This document shows positions 11,853 through 24,620 of a stretch of DNA of 64,000 bases, piece after piece. The stretch is from positions 1,676,001-1,740,000 of the forward strand of contig NC_088317.1 of NCBI RefSeq assembly GCF_910592395.1, given 5' to 3'. This DNA is from Lineus longissimus (lineage: Eukaryota; Nemertea; Pilidiophora; Heteronemertea; Lineidae). The notes beneath the pieces were generated by a model. The model ran no database searches. It saw only the letters and a program-made list of their open reading frames with translations, and was not told the origin of the DNA. A program made the position numbers and the translations under genes. Each line of letters begins with the position of its first letter. Position 1 is the first letter of the stretch.

Positions 11853-12046
11853 CAGTAGAACCACTCTTAGCAGACACCTCTCCATTAAGGACAACCTCTA
11901 TTAAGGACAACCTCTCTATCAAGGACACTAGTTTTGGTCCCAAATTGGTTGTTTCCATTCAACTTGACCTCTCTAATCAGGACACCTCTCTATTAAGGAC
12001 AGCACTAGTCAGTCCCGAGGGTGTCTTTAAGAGAGATTTTCTACTG
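11853..12046 (+). mobile_element. pogo-like MITE, copy 1
   Basis: The element starts CAGTAGAACCACTCTTAGC and ends TTTTCTACTG, with TA on both sides (11851-11852 and 12047-12048). That is the TA target duplication expected for Tc1/mariner/pogo elements. The inside repeats phrases like 'acctctctattaaggac' several times in direct and inverted order. Two more copies lie at 40716-40868 and 56851-57025. It carries no transposase, so it would depend on an element elsewhere. TIRs beginning CAGTxGAACC are typical of pogo/Tigger-type families; the family name is from memory of that class. Confidence 0.8.
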
Positions 12047-12048
12047 TA

Positions 12049-13885
12049 TACATAGGAAATCTTCTGGGGATAATAGTTATCGAATTGACAATTGACAAAT
12101 GATAATTGCTCTAATTGCAGAGGGTTAATAGCCGTGTGAGGCCGCAGGGAATGGTTAAGTATAATTACATTAATTTAGGTTGATAACGGTTCAAAATGAT
12201 AAGAGTATAAATTTCACTCCTACGAGATATGGATTTTCTCGATCGTCACAATCGATGATAACATTTTAAGTCCAGCACTAGAGAATTTAGAGTACAATTG
12301 ACCTATTGTGTTGTCGCTTATGTATTTGTACACAGAATGTACTGGAATATCAGCAATACTTGAGATGAAATGGAAATAATTCCAGATGAATGTTACATGA
12401 TCCTGACTTGATGAGATCGACTTATTGGAGAAAATATTGACGGTCATATGTCCGTTTACTCTATCTCATCGCTAAAGGGCGTGGCGGCGATAGAAATACT
12501 GTGAGGTATATTGCACAGGTCAATTTACAAATATAGATGGTGTTACTTTTGTTTATGATCCATAAAAGCTTCCTGTTGGTGTGCTTTGAAACTGATGCAT
12601 GCCTGCAACAAGAATCACTCATCACTGCGACCTACAATTGTTTTCAATCCCACGGTGTCAAGTTTTACTTGCAGACAACTGATTTTCTTGACACTCATTA
12701 CTGCAATAATCAACGCACGTCGCAGCAATGAAAATCTCATTGATGCAATGTGTTACTTTTTTGGATGTACACAATGACACTCTTCATCACTTCTGCAGAA
12801 AACCCTGTGATTACCAGTTTTACTCGAAGACTCGAGACCTTCTTGTCACACATTGCACCGATTATGATCACAAGTTACAGTGACAATACTGCTTGTTTGC
12901 TGATCACTTCAAACCGCTCATAAATGAACAAAAGCCATCAAAAAAACAATATATCATAGCTATCTGCCCAAGGTGACAAACGGATCTCCACGTTTCAAAT
13001 CGGGGATCAATTTCAAACGCACAACTGGCGTCCCTTGCAGGTGACATGTCCTTTGTCGTTAAATCCAACATCTGAGATGATTCAGATTCGATAAAAGTAA
13101 GTGTGAATTATCGTTAAAAACCAGCGAGAGGTTGTGGAAAGATCAACAAACCTTCGCACGCAGTGAATCATGGCATCTGATTCAAATGAAATCGACCCAC
13201 ATCTTCCGTTTTTGTTTCAAAACGGATATTGATTTATGGTATTTTCTTGCGATCGGGGAACAACGTGACAACGTCCTTGAGATCGGTGTAACCATGCTTT
13301 GTACAAATTGTAGACACAATCAGACAGTAAAGTGCTGCAACATTATCTTTGACATTGGGGTGTTCAGACCTTCCATTTGTACTTTATGAATCATACCAAA
13401 GGGATTTTCACATTTAGTTGCTCTTGAAAATGATGTGCTTAGTTTGTCCATTTCATTGAGTCGCCTTTCCGACAGGCAGGAAAAACTAGATGTTAAAGAC
13501 TAAGAAAAGACAAAAACAGAATGTTGATTCTCTATTCTGACTCGGTCAAGAAGGGTTAACATAATCAGGGATCTACCACAACCCTCCGGTACTACAATCA
13601 AAGACAACGATGCCACCCCCATCCACCTGTTATCCATGACAACCCGTAATTGGGCAAATTTGTTAATTCTTGCATAAAACTTGCAAAAATCAATGAAATT
13701 TACCAGCCATAAAAATCGATGTGAAATTCCTATGGATGTTCACGTTCAGGGAGACCTCAGGGTGTAGGAACAGTGGATCGATGCACCATGTCTCCCTTGT
13801 TTTCTCGTTCATTAAGCCAACTGTTGGGTTTCCGATGAAATCTCAAGGACAACTTCTCATTGAACATGTTGAAGGTTTTCTTTTT
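12049..13885. other. noncoding block
   Basis: No gene, RNA or mobile element is recognised. Short open frames on both strands lack recognisable domains. Confidence 0.4.
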
Positions 13886-14177
13886 ATTATTATTATTATT
13901 AAAAACATTTTTATGGCGCTTAACGTTGTTAAAACTTCTAAGCGCTTTACAATTTATAATAAGACAATAAAACATTAATACATGATAGAATAAAAGTCAT
14001 TACTCATTTAAAAAAAAAAAAAAAAAAAAAGGATTCAAAAAAGAATTTCTTAAAAATATGAGTTTTTAGTGCAGTTTTAAAACGACCCAGGGTACTCTGG
14101 TCACGAACACTATTTGGCAGCTCATTCCATAGCTTTGGTCCCGCCACTGCGAATGCAGAGGAGCCTATCACCCGGTT
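13886..14177 (-). mobile_element. LINE 3' end (CR1/L2-like) with (TAA)n tail
   Basis: On the minus strand the order is: end of a reverse-transcriptase-type ORF (14177 down to a stop at 14006-14004), 3' UTR with the complementary blocks AAGCGCTT and GTTAAGCGCC, and a (TAA)n tail (plus ATT repeats, 13886-13900). The second copy at 5323-5530 shares UTR and tail. 5' truncation near 14177 is typical of target-primed insertion. Confidence 0.8.
14004..14177 (-). pseudogene. C-terminal fragment of non-LTR retrotransposon reverse-transcriptase ORF
   Basis: The minus-strand frame reads A-F-A-V-A-G-P-K-L-W-N-E-L-P, then S-V-R-D, then L-G-R-F-K-T-A-L-K-T-H-I-F. Known: the motif F-x-V-A-x-P-x-L-W-N-x-L-P followed by F-K-x-x-L-K-x-x-L-F marks the extreme C-terminus of many CR1/L2/jockey-type ORF2 proteins. 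The frame then runs into seven Phe codons from the A-tract at 14010-14030, probably an expanded homopolymer, and stops. Upstream of 14177 the frame is closed and no reverse-transcriptase core is present, so this is a dead fragment. Confidence 0.8.
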
Positions 14178-14423
14178 TTATACACTGCTGGTAGTATTTG
14201 TCCTCTACACTGCAATCAAGTTTCAACTTTTGCCCTGTTGCTTCAACACATTGCGTCCTTTGAAATGTTGACCTGGTGACCACACTGGATTAATTTCATT
14301 TGGCCTCATAAACCCATGTGCGATAATGAGGTTTATATGAAATCATTAATGGCCGCCTGTCACCGTGTGAAATGTTGATTGATCTCATTGATAGACATGT
14401 CATCTGTCGTTGTCCAGCATGTC

Positions 14424-14640
14424 ACAGCTATATTAGCTATTTACATGTGTGATATGTGGCTTAGTGACGAAGCTGAAATCCATCTGCATAAAAGTTATTT
14501 ATACATTGGTCCTTTTTATCATCTTGCAGCATGCGGCATTGGGTGTTTTGGCTGGCACAGAGTACTTATCAGAAGTAACAGCTGTATAGTAAAGTTTACT
14601 TGTGTGATACGTGGCTTAGTAACCTGCGCTGTGTACACAG
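14424..14640. repeat. diverged direct duplication, period ~154
   Basis: 'acagctatattag' at 14424 recurs as 'acagctgtatag' at 14578. The following 'gtgtgatatgtggcttagtgac' is matched by 'gtgtgatacgtggcttagtaac'. The aligned part is about 55 bases. It is noncoding. Confidence 0.65.
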
Positions 14641-16618
14641 CTTACACGGCATAGGAGTGCAGGTTGTACAGAGCTTACGCGAAGCAAAACGTATGTTAAT
14701 TGTGACTGCGACTGTCTTAAGGTTGTGAAGAGCACGTTATTAACTTCAAAATATATTAGCACGCATCCATCCTCAAAAGTAAGGATCATCAATTTTTCAG
14801 GCAAATTGAATTGAAGTAACAATCAAATGTTTAACTAGCCAAGAAATGCATTCATCTTATAGGCATGGGTGACTCAGACTCAAGAGCTTTTCCCCTTCAA
14901 CCGTCCCTTGAGACTGTCACAACGACTCGATGCTGCCCTCCCCTGCCTGGCCCTTCAATATAATGATACAACTAACCACTTCTGATAAAACAAGAGGAAG
15001 ATATCTTCACAGGTTCATTAATTTGAACTTGTGCATCAACCCTGAATATCCTCAGGGCTGCAATTTCTTGCTCAAACCCTCCTGCGAACATGTCCTAATG
15101 AATTTTGTGCCAATTCAACACGTCTTAATTGCGTTCATGCAACTGGTGAAAAGGTGTGCCTCAAAAGCACTGAGATTTTAATGACGGTCATCGCCTGAGG
15201 TTAAAGTGAGAAAATCATCTGTCAAAAAGACGACTTTCAATATTTGAGGAAGTCAAACTCATCATCTCAGTCGGATGTCTTCAAATCATAGTCTTGTTTT
15301 GTTGTAAGATTGTTGTGAAAGTTGTTGCAGAGTTCCACCAAAGGTACACCTCAAATCACTCATGCCAGAGGTGTGAATGCAAAGAACAACACCTAATGAA
15401 ATTCAAATGCAACGTTATCAAATATGATAACTTTAATGTCTTGATATCGGTGTATTCAAAACATCCATAATAGCAACGATTATCTGCCAATGCTATTCTG
15501 AAGGGTAAACTCTAAAAGAAAGTTTCAATGGCTCATCCCCGAGGAAACTTTCAGGGACAACACAGAATGAGATTGCAGTCTCTTCGTGAAACGTGAAGTT
15601 TTGATTGATGTTTGCGCAACTGCATGGTAGCAAGGTGCGGTGTTGAATTTAAACGCACTCCAGGTCAAACTGGGAATAACCACCAGATTTCTCTGCAGAA
15701 TATGTCTGATAATGATGCCATCACTATGAGGGCGTATAGTCATCTGAATCCAGTCTCTCAATAGCATCTCAATCTTACCGTATCATACTCGAGCCCAGCC
15801 TCTCCACACTATCTATCTGACAATATCAACAACCATCCTACTCATGTGGTTTACCCCGAGGATCCTACTTAACTTCTGTGTGCATAGAGCGCAAGTACCT
15901 CTCATTGGATGGTATCATTATCAGGCAGATGTCCCCGAGAAGTGGCGAGACAACCCAATGACAAATACTGCCGAAAAAATCTCACAACAGGTGGTTTATG
16001 TAAATCTTGCTGGAGTCGTTTGCGTTTGACACTGATTGTGCAACTGGTAACATGGTTCTGACCAGAAGAAATGGTGCTAGATTAGGCCACATTTGGTAAC
16101 AAACTTATATTTTGATAAAGGAATGGCGCAAAGGGAGTTAAAAGCCAATGAGCTCCAACCACTGCGGGCCCTGTATCAGTAATCGATAAAACTATCACCG
16201 ACGTACCAGCACAGGAGCGTGTTTTATCGCACCTCACAAACAGGACAGCCCAATCCTCGTAAATTATTAATCTGACTATCATAGAAATGAATACAGTGAA
16301 TTATCGGCCGGAAAAATCATATGACATCATTACAAGTGTGGTGGATGTATATCGGTATTCAAAAGGCGATTTGCAGTTGTGTTTGCGGGCACAAGGGACC
16401 TAATTACGAGGTGCCAGAATGGCGTATTAATCTACTCAATGAGAAACGGCACACAATGGTCGGTCGTCATTTAGTGGCGATCAGGGAGAGATCACGATAT
16501 GTCACATGTTTGACTAGTTATGTGCGGGAGGTTTTCATAGGTTGGCTGGGATAGCTAACGCGTCAGTATTGCAGACGATGATGACAGACACATGGTCTTT
16601 AGCACTGTTTCGTCACAG
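14641..16618. other. noncoding block
   Basis: Nothing beyond short open frames is seen. No splice-bounded exon is recognised. Confidence 0.4.
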
Positions 16619-16686
16619 GTCCTGGACACGGAATTTTTTTTCCAGAACCTTTCGTACAACACAGTGTACATCGATAAAACTTTCAA

Positions 16687-16717
16687 CCAATCAGATAGAA
16701 GGAAACTTGTGACGTAA
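16687..16717 (+). promoter_or_regulatory. promoter-like segment: CCAAT box and CRE-like site
   Basis: CCAAT lies at 16687-16691 and TGACGTAA at 16710-16717, about 50 and 20 bases before the ATG at 16736. Both motifs lie inside the inverted-repeat element and on the same strand as the small exon. No TATA box is obvious. Promoter function is inference from motif order. Confidence 0.4.
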
Positions 16718-16735
16718 ATTTTCGTCAGAATCATA

Positions 16736-16813
16736 ATGGCGGCCGATCCGAACTTAGAACCACAACAATATCGTCAACAAAACCACAATATTCCAGGATC
16801 AAATATTCTTAAG
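16736..16813 (+). CDS. putative first coding exon inside the TIR element
   Basis: The ATG at 16736 starts 26 open codons (M-A-A-D-P-N-L-E-P at the N-terminus, I-L-K at the end), followed exactly by a strong donor, AAG|GTATGT, at 16814. The start context is ATAATGGCG. The peptide is rich in Gln, Asn and Pro and matches no family I know. Two readings fit. It may be exon 1 of the transposase of the parent element, left after internal deletion. Or it may be a host promoter and first exon captured by the transposon, as Pack-type elements do. No acceptor or second exon is inside the element. Confidence 0.45.
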
Positions 16814-16951
16814 GTATGTTTTACAATTGTCAAATGATCTACCATTCACCCCCGATCAATTAGTGTTCATTGGATGACGCTTGTAGGGATTTATCGATGT
16901 ACACTGTGTTGTACGAAAGGTTCTGGAAAAAAAATTCCGCGTCCTGGACAC

Positions 16952-19899
16952 AAGGTTTGCTGGGTTTCGCTGCAAGTGGTGACATCTGGTGTTATCAAAA
17001 GCTAACATAATCTTGCTAACCTATGGCAAGGCTTGAAAATGCCTTATAGTCCCCCTTTAACATTTGTTAAAGGAGTAAAATTAATGACCTTCTGAAGTTA
17101 CAAAACAGTTCTAATTTCACTCTTAAGTTGATATCTTGAATCGTACTTGAATTATAGTACTTAAGTGGATCACTTAAAGGATTAAATGGAACAAGATGAT
17201 GTTAATCCCGAACTTCAAAACCCTTTCTCGTTCATTTATACATAATTCACATACGGTAGTCTATTCCCTGAGCGAACGATGCTAAGAAGATTCGGTTTCT
17301 TAAATAGTTGTCAGTAAAAAATCTGAAAGTTAAATCTTGGCATTCAAATTTCGCTTTAAGTACGCTGGCTCGATTTTCACGAAATTTACAACACAAATAA
17401 GATCAAGAGTGAAGACGTGTATATCGTCTCAGTATTGAGAATTAACCCTTTTTGAATTGCTTTACATATGAGAAGCTGTGGCGTAAAGTGCAGACGTGAA
17501 AATTTGTGTTTTTGAAAATCCGTGTCGCAGTGTTGGTTGCGATGCCACGTCATTCCAAACTGCTGACTGTGTCAGTTTCAACCACTTCACGCATTCCTTG
17601 AGAAAGCAAAACGAGAAAAAATTCATCAAACGCCAAATTCAAACCCATCCTGATCGGGAAGCTTTCTCAGTGCAGATTTGTACATGGGCGTGTGTGAAAT
17701 GTATTGTTGGTTCAAGCTTTCTTGGCGTGGAATGAGTGTTGTTTGGAGTGACTGCATTGCGTTGTTGAGTGTGCTTCAAGATTAAGATTCTGAGCTTCTC
17801 AAGTGCTGTCTTTGACATGTCTCCGTTAGCATAGCGTCAATTTCGCACTTTAACCATTTAAGTTTTTTACGCAAAGTTGAAAGATTCAAAGATCGTCAAT
17901 CTATTTTCTTGAAATGACAAATCTTACAGAAAATACTGATGGGATATGATATTTGAGCAGATTTTTGATAAGTATCTAAGTTTGGCCGGAAAATCAGATA
18001 GGGGTTCATGTCAATATGTTCCTTGTCGCTCTTTGCACCGTTTTTGTAAGGAAAGTTGTCACAACAATGAAGTTGTAGAATAGAGCATCCTGCAGGGACT
18101 TTCCAAGCCACTAACGTCAAGCAGAAGTGTCCATCCTTGAATAGCATCACTGACAACCTGCAAACCTTCTCGTCTCAAACCCTGAGACATACTCCAAATA
18201 GCAATAGGAATGAAAACACCACCCAGTCCAATGCCCCGTAACAAATCACACCCCATTCTGACAACCCATGATCAATTGCACTATTTATCGACACTCTGCC
18301 ATTTGGCGACGCGTTATTTCCCTCCAATTGATTTTACTGCCTTCCAGTAAAGTCTCGTCTATATAGCAAAATGGTGGTAATTTGTCCGTTGCGTGACGGG
18401 CCCAATTTCCTCGCATCCAGGGAGGAAGGTATAAGAATCTACAGGTTATATAGCAACACAAAATGGCCACTAATGGCGTCATTTATGGTCCACTGAATCG
18501 GCAGTTTATTTGGGACAAATTGCTGGTAATTTGTATCACGATATCTCGACTTAAATGAATACGGGCATGATAAATGATGTGATTTCGGTCTCATTTTTGC
18601 ACATTTCAAGGTTGTGGCTGCTCATCTGCTAACCTCCTTCTCTCCATTTGTAGTCGTTCGCTATCACGAGTCTTTTTGTGTGCCACTACGTTTGTGCACC
18701 GATTAGGTTTAACAGACTGGTGATCAGTGCCATTGGTGAGTTGCTGCAGCTGACCCAGTTCCCTTCATGCCAATAAGAGTACATCATCAGTCATCATATT
18801 CCTAGCACCAGATATAACAGGATGGAATAAGGCTTACAATAGCAAAGCTCATCCCACTCATAATTAGTCGAGCATTAGCTGTTGCTTTGTCCCGTTTAAC
18901 CATTTGTGACACCTGATACAAAACGCAGCGTGCGGAAAATTAATGATGGACCGTGGCGGACTAATTAGGAGTTCTGCCGATAATGGCAGGTGTATTGGCA
19001 TTCCATAGGGTTGATTTTGGGGTGCGTGCCCCTGCGTGAGTAGGTTGGTTGACTTTCAGGGGCATGCTGCCTTTTTTACGCATTGAACTATGGCGGTGTC
19101 TGTCAAAGAAGGAATAGCTTGATATGTACTTGACCTCTCGCAGAGCGGACGCTGAATAACGAGAAGAACTGAGGGATGATGCGAGGGGAATTTAGCCCAG
19201 CAGACCTCCATGCAACTATGAAATGATAGCATAGGGCCTACAATCGTCTCCAATATGCAAGAAAAATCTATACCAGCCTCCCACAAGTCCTATTCAAATA
19301 ACGTTGAATGGTTTTTGCTTCTTTTATCTCGAGCATGAACAGAGCCTTTATTTTCCGTAACAGTTTATCGGGAATATCAGCATGTGGTACGTTAAATGTA
19401 ACACATTTTCACACAAAACTTCACATGTAAGGTAAATATTGATGGTGCCCACTACGAGTATTGAACCATTCTACAATATATCGATACTGTTTACTCTTTT
19501 CAGATATTTCTAAAGCATTTTTTAGAAAAGTTTATAGCTATAAGGGATTGCTCTGGCATGATAGCTTTTTGAATTGTACATGATTTATTGGGTGTTTTTC
19601 TTATATGCTGTGCATGGCAAACAATTCTTAATTTGATTCGATTTTGTATAGATTTTGAGTTCAATAACTTGATTGTCTTCAGGTAACGACCTATTATAAC
19701 ATTTTTAAATTGAATTTGTATTCGAAGTTTGAGTCATGATCCTGGCATTTAATGAAATGGTCCAGGGACCATGTGCTCACATCAGGTTATGTTAATCCAT
19801 GTCCTTTACAGTGCCAGTGGATATGGGAGAACAGTTTAGGTAATTGATGTCAATTTTGCGATCTTAGAGTATTCCAATATGGCACAATATCAATGGGGT
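16952..19899. other. noncoding block, possibly with conserved regulatory patches
   Basis: No gene is recognised. At 18280-18540 related phrases recur (an 'atatagcaaaatgg' type word, 'tggtaatttgtcc', and 'gggacaaattgctggtaattt'). At 18935-19025 homeodomain-type sites (AAATTAATGA, GACTAATTAGG) are close together. Enhancer function is only a guess. Confidence 0.35.
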
Positions 19900-20240
19900 T
19901 TTTTTTCTGCTCAAAATGAACCAATATCATCAGTCCCAAAACTTTTTTGACTTTGAAAATTTTTCAAAATTTTGAACTGACTAAAAGTTGAAAAAATTTC
20001 TAAGTCCAAATTTTTTTTTCACTGGTTTTTTTTTCTGCTCAAAATGAACCAATATCATCAGTCCCAAAACTTTTTGACTTTGAAAATTTTTCAAAATTTT
20101 GAACTGACTAAAAGTTGAAAAAATTTCGAAATCCAAATTTTTTTTCACTGGTTTTTTTTTTTCTGCTCAAAATGAACCAACATCATCAGTCTCAAAACTT
20201 TTATGAAAAAAGTTCAACTCTGAAAGATCAAAAAAATTTA
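19900..20240 (+). repeat. 128-bp-family repeat, three tandem units
   Basis: The core CTGCTCAAAATGAACC starts at 19907, 20035 and 20163, exactly 128 bases apart both times. The first two units are nearly identical across core, 'gactttgaaaatttttcaaaa' type middle and T-rich spacer. The third decays after about 20200. This is the best reference copy for the family and shows that it can expand in tandem. Confidence 0.9.
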
Positions 20241-23200
20241 CGTCCAAATATTTTTCTGTTCTACAGTATAGCATGATTCCCATATACAAGCTGTCAAAAC
20301 GATTGGAGATGATCCCATGAATGACATCAATATTATCCAAATATAAATTACCTATCAAACTACAGATGCTGCATATCTATCATAATACCCAAGTGGGCTT
20401 AATCAGTCGAAAGTGGCATCAGCAACAGGCGCAATACTCTCGGATCCAATTCTGCGGAGACACCGCTCTCTGATCCCGTACTCAAGGGACACAGACTTAC
20501 CGCTACATCAAACAGCATATAGTGACAAATTCATACTGAAAAAATCACCAACCAAAGTGAAAAAATCTTTGCGGCTTTTTATCAAAAAGTTATATGAAAT
20601 TCCCAGTTTTGTTATTTACTTATCATCAAAAGTTAATCCTGCCAAATTGGACCCATTAACTTTTTTGACAGTGTTGATTGGAATCTATCCCGTTTTGGTA
20701 AATTTCCAAAAATTTTCGAAAAAAATCAACCAATTACACGTAATTAAGCATAAATACCTTAAATCTTCTCCCCAGACATTTTAGATTATTACTTCAAATG
20801 CGACTTTATTTGTATTGATACAAAAAATCACATCTATTCCGATAAGTTGCTGAATACCGTTTTGTCATAAAAAGACGACCAACATTCAATGACTGAATAG
20901 TAATTTCTTATATTGACAAATTAATACTCACTAAAAGTATCAGGATATGTTTCACAAACTGTGATCGGAAAAAAGATTGTGACGGTACATCTATAATAAT
21001 TTGTAATCACTTTGTGACGCTTTGTTGACAACTTGAGTCCCGTGAAATCGCCCAATTAGTCAAAAGATGATAACGAGGAGGAGATGGGAAAATGGTGGTT
21101 GATTATGAGACACAGCGTCCACAAGAGTAGCTCAATAATTACGAGATGGTAATTTACAGTTAATTACGCATTACTTTGTTAGCTAATAGCTTAACTTTAT
21201 AGCTGCTAACTTTTTCTGTTTCATCTTCATATTGGATATTACAACTGTTGCTTTGCCCCTAGCTATAGCTTTTAGCAACATCGTTATACATGTTGTTGTT
21301 AAGGAATTGATACTGAAAACCAGGAATTGGTTGTCTCACCAAACGCCCTTGAACATGTGAACCAAACAAACCTGGGGCCAATCCCAGAAGTTTTGAGCAA
21401 AATGACGGTTCCTCCTGAAAACTGTTTGGTGAGACCCCATCTCGACAGCATTGCCCTACGATCTTTCCTTCAAAACATACCCAACAAGTGTCCGATACAT
21501 TTTTCCTCTGCATTTATTGACGAATTGGAAAACGAACACTCAGCCCGCACACCTTCATCAGTCAATATTACTACAATGAACAGTTGTTAGGCTGAAAGTC
21601 GCTGGGGACGTTTTTCCATCAGTCACTTATTGGACACGCAGAGCATGGCTAGAAAAAACCAATTAGGGCCGGAGAATTTTAACTCAGGTTGCAGAGGCAA
21701 CCTCAATCTTACTAGCCCAAGGCATGTTTGTATACAATCTGCTTCGGTACAGGATTTTGGCCAACAGTGGTAAACTCTGGGGGACTAGGAGCGGACAAAA
21801 CTGAGCAGCTCAGTGACCTTAAAAGACCGAAATTCGCATCTTATCTTCTGTTAAGGGTAGACCATAGGTGCCAACATTTTGGCTAGAACTAGAAATCCTG
21901 AAGCAATTAGACCAAAAGAAAGAGGATATGCCAGTATTGCACCTTCCTGCCCCTCTGACGCAGCATCAGCATCTCTGGTACTCTCTCCAAGTAGCTCGTC
22001 ATAAAGTCGCGATCAGGTGTCGAAAATATTTGAAAGATCTCAATTAGCATCTCAGGAAGAAAGTGTATTATCACACAATGGATGTTTAAGCCGGTAATCG
22101 AGTCAGGTGCCGAATTACAAGTGACAGAGCACTGTGACATCAACTTGTAATTTTCGCTTCAACATCTTCCCGATAATTGCAGGAAAAATCCAATACAGAC
22201 AAGCAGTGCCAGTGGATTCTTAGACGAAGTTTCTGTGATGTCTTTTTCTCAAGATTTAAGTTACATACACGGAAGATAAACTGATTTTTATTCATTTGTT
22301 TCTTTCCAAAGGAAAGTGCTTCCATGTGTAATGCTTTAGAATTGAGATCTTCAGCCCAGGATGTAATGCCTTACAGTATGTTTTTCAAGGTATTTCATTT
22401 GAAGGCTGACTTGACTGTACTTAATCAGGTTCGGAGTAGATTTATGTAAGGCAGGAGCATGATGTAAAATGAAGGCAAGACCGTATCCGGCCGCATGTGA
22501 GCACTAAAGCAGTGTTAGAACCCCCACTACCTCATGATCACGTCATCTGACACATTCAGCGACAATGACGCTTCTTTCCAAGACGCCCGTATCGTCTTGC
22601 ATCTTCTGTCTGTCTGCCATTACATCGAGAAGCTGTCCGTCGCCGAGCCAATTGTAGCATTCCCAATGGTTACCCTATACCCTCGATATGGCGCATATCG
22701 CAGCTTTTGCTATTGTATTTTGATACAAAGTTGACTCATAACAATATTTCGTCATAAACGACAGATCCTCGGGTTGGTGCCAAACTGTATCAGACTTCAC
22801 TCTCAAAGGGAGTTGTCTTCTTCGGAATGATAACTTCTTACCAAGAGGGTATGTTCCAATTTTGAAAAAGTTACGACTTCTTTGGAAAAGGCAAAGTCTT
22901 TTAAGCAGATGAGTCGATGACGAACATCCCAAATGTAGTGATGTCATGCTGTCACATGTGTCAGGAGTTTTTCACATTGTTCATACTTGGTGCCGTATGT
23001 CAGACTTGATATCTTCAACACTACCAAAACGTATTGTGTTCGACTCAGACAGGATTAGCACAACCGAAGACAATGGCCTCAATTTCTTCTGCGTCTGCAG
23101 AAATCAGAGTTATCAGTGGGAATACTATCCTTCACAGAAACCACCTGAATCCTTTGTCACCTGAGAAATGATGTCTTTTTTCATAATAATCTTCTTCGAG

Positions 23201-23917
23201 TTGTCTAAATGAGAGATACTGTAGGCTGCAATGCGGTTTGTTTTTTCTGTGTTGTCTTTGGGCTATTTGTCATTAAGCATTGACTAAACAATTTTGGCTT
23301 GACAATTTTCCAAGTAATGTTCCCATGCCCCTTTTTTTTCTCCACCTATAATCTACCAAGGACTCAGCAGTACAGATAACAGATACACCCTACCCTGAGT
23401 CATGTGTAAAAAAACACAAGATTATCAATAATTCCATTGGCACAAATCCCTAAATCTTCATTTCAACAAAGAAATTCTATTATAGGCTCAAATGTAATAA
23501 TAATTTTTACACCGAAAGTAAAAAAGATGCCAATTAGAGTGTAAGAATTCAAGCTTGATATATTGTTGCTATCACTTACTGTCCCCCTGGGCTCTCCTTG
23601 GCAGTCTGAGCCGTCACTGTCGATCACTCTCACTTTTTACCCGTCTTTTTGTAAGACAAAACTTTTTGTCACTTACGGCATTTGTCAGTTAATCCTCATT
23701 AAGCTTCTTATTGCTAATTAGTACCTTTCGTCACAGTTCCCACAGAATTTATTTCTCATTTGTCATCTCATTTCTGTCATACTAACAGGAAACTACATGT
23801 ACTTAGTTTTTCTAAAACTTTGAATTAGAAAGTCCAGAAGTTGGCCATGGGCAGCTCAGCATATTGTCATTCTGTTTCTGTGTATGACCATTTGGATCAC
23901 CCGGGCAGATTACTCAT
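20241..23917. other. noncoding block
   Basis: Several open frames of 60-120 codons occur (for example 20413-20784 plus), but they lack recognised domains or splice support. The stretch near 21130-21190 is rich in TAATTA-type words (AATAATTACG, GTTAATTACGC). No gene is supported. Confidence 0.35.
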
Positions 23918-24253
23918 CAAATACAACACTTACAACTTATCTCGAAGCTTTATTGGATACCAAAGCCAAATGCTACTTTCCCTTTCAGAAGGAGTTGAAA
24001 AGGTCCGACAAATCTACAGTCATATTTTCCCAAGAAAAACAATTGTCTAGATTCTTACGCCTACAAAATATAACATTTACAACTTCTGTAGAATTTCTGT
24101 CTAACACCCAAGGCAAGACAAGTCTCTCAAATATAACATTTACAACTTCTTTGGAAGTTCTGTGTAACACCAAGGCAAGACAAGCTCCTCATCCCCCAAG
24201 AGTTGAAAATGACAGACACATCTGCAGTCATGTTTACCCAAGAAATCTGTCTG
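23918..24253. repeat. nested diverged direct duplications, ~210-bp and 63-bp periods
   Basis: 'atacaacacttacaactt' (23921) recurs as 'atataacatttacaactt' at 24068 and 24131. 'gagttgaaaa' followed by 'gacaaatctacagtcat' (about 23992) recurs as 'gagttgaaaa' followed by 'gacacatctgcagtcat' about 209 bases later. So a unit of roughly 147+63 bases was duplicated. An open frame spans it, but its peptide is not conserved between copies. Confidence 0.65.
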
Positions 24254-24400
24254 GCGTACCAAGTCTATATGTATGAGCAGTGTACTCTCAGCTCAAAGTG
24301 CAAGAATCCTTTTGATTTGGGTCTACCTCTCATCCAGCTTCCTTTAGGTTCAACTGAGACAACAGTGGAGACAATCAGTTATCAAGCCAATAGATCAATT

Positions 24401-24620
24401 TCCTCAATTAAATGACTGAGATGTACTCTTGATGAGGCAGTCTCGATCCTTTAGTTCAATCGAAACAACCCATCAATAAACAAAGCCGGAATGGTCAGCC
24501 AATACACCAAATGCCTCAATTAAACAACTGAAATGCTTTCTTGTAAGCCAGTCTCGTTCATTGAGTTCAATGGAAGAAGACCCCGTCAAGAACCAAGGGC
24601 AAAATGGTCACCCGAGTTAA
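24401..24620. repeat. diverged direct duplication, period 113
   Basis: 'cctcaattaaatgactgagatg' style sequence at 24401 is matched by 'cctcaattaaacaactgaaatg' at 24514. The alignment continues through 'agtctcg', 'gagttcaat' or its variant, and 'aatggtca'. Further on, 'gttatcttgtttgaaccgag' (~24768) and 'gttatcttatttgtacccag' (~24929) form another related pair. Confidence 0.7.

Larger units (their letters stand above)
16629..16939 (+). mobile_element. 50-bp-TIR DNA transposon with internal exon (Mutator-like by TSD length)
   Basis: The ends are perfect 50-base inverted repeats (16629-16678 and 16890-16939), beginning CGGAATTTTTTTTCCAGAAC. The 10-base direct repeat GTCCTGGACA flanks them at 16619-16628 and 16941-16950, with one extra C on the right. 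A 9-11 bp duplication with long TIRs is typical of Mutator-like elements; 8-bp families (hAT, P) fit less well. The ~210-bp interior is not repetitive. It holds a CCAAT box, a CRE-like site, an ATG frame and a splice donor. The perfect TIR identity suggests recent mobility. Confidence 0.85.
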
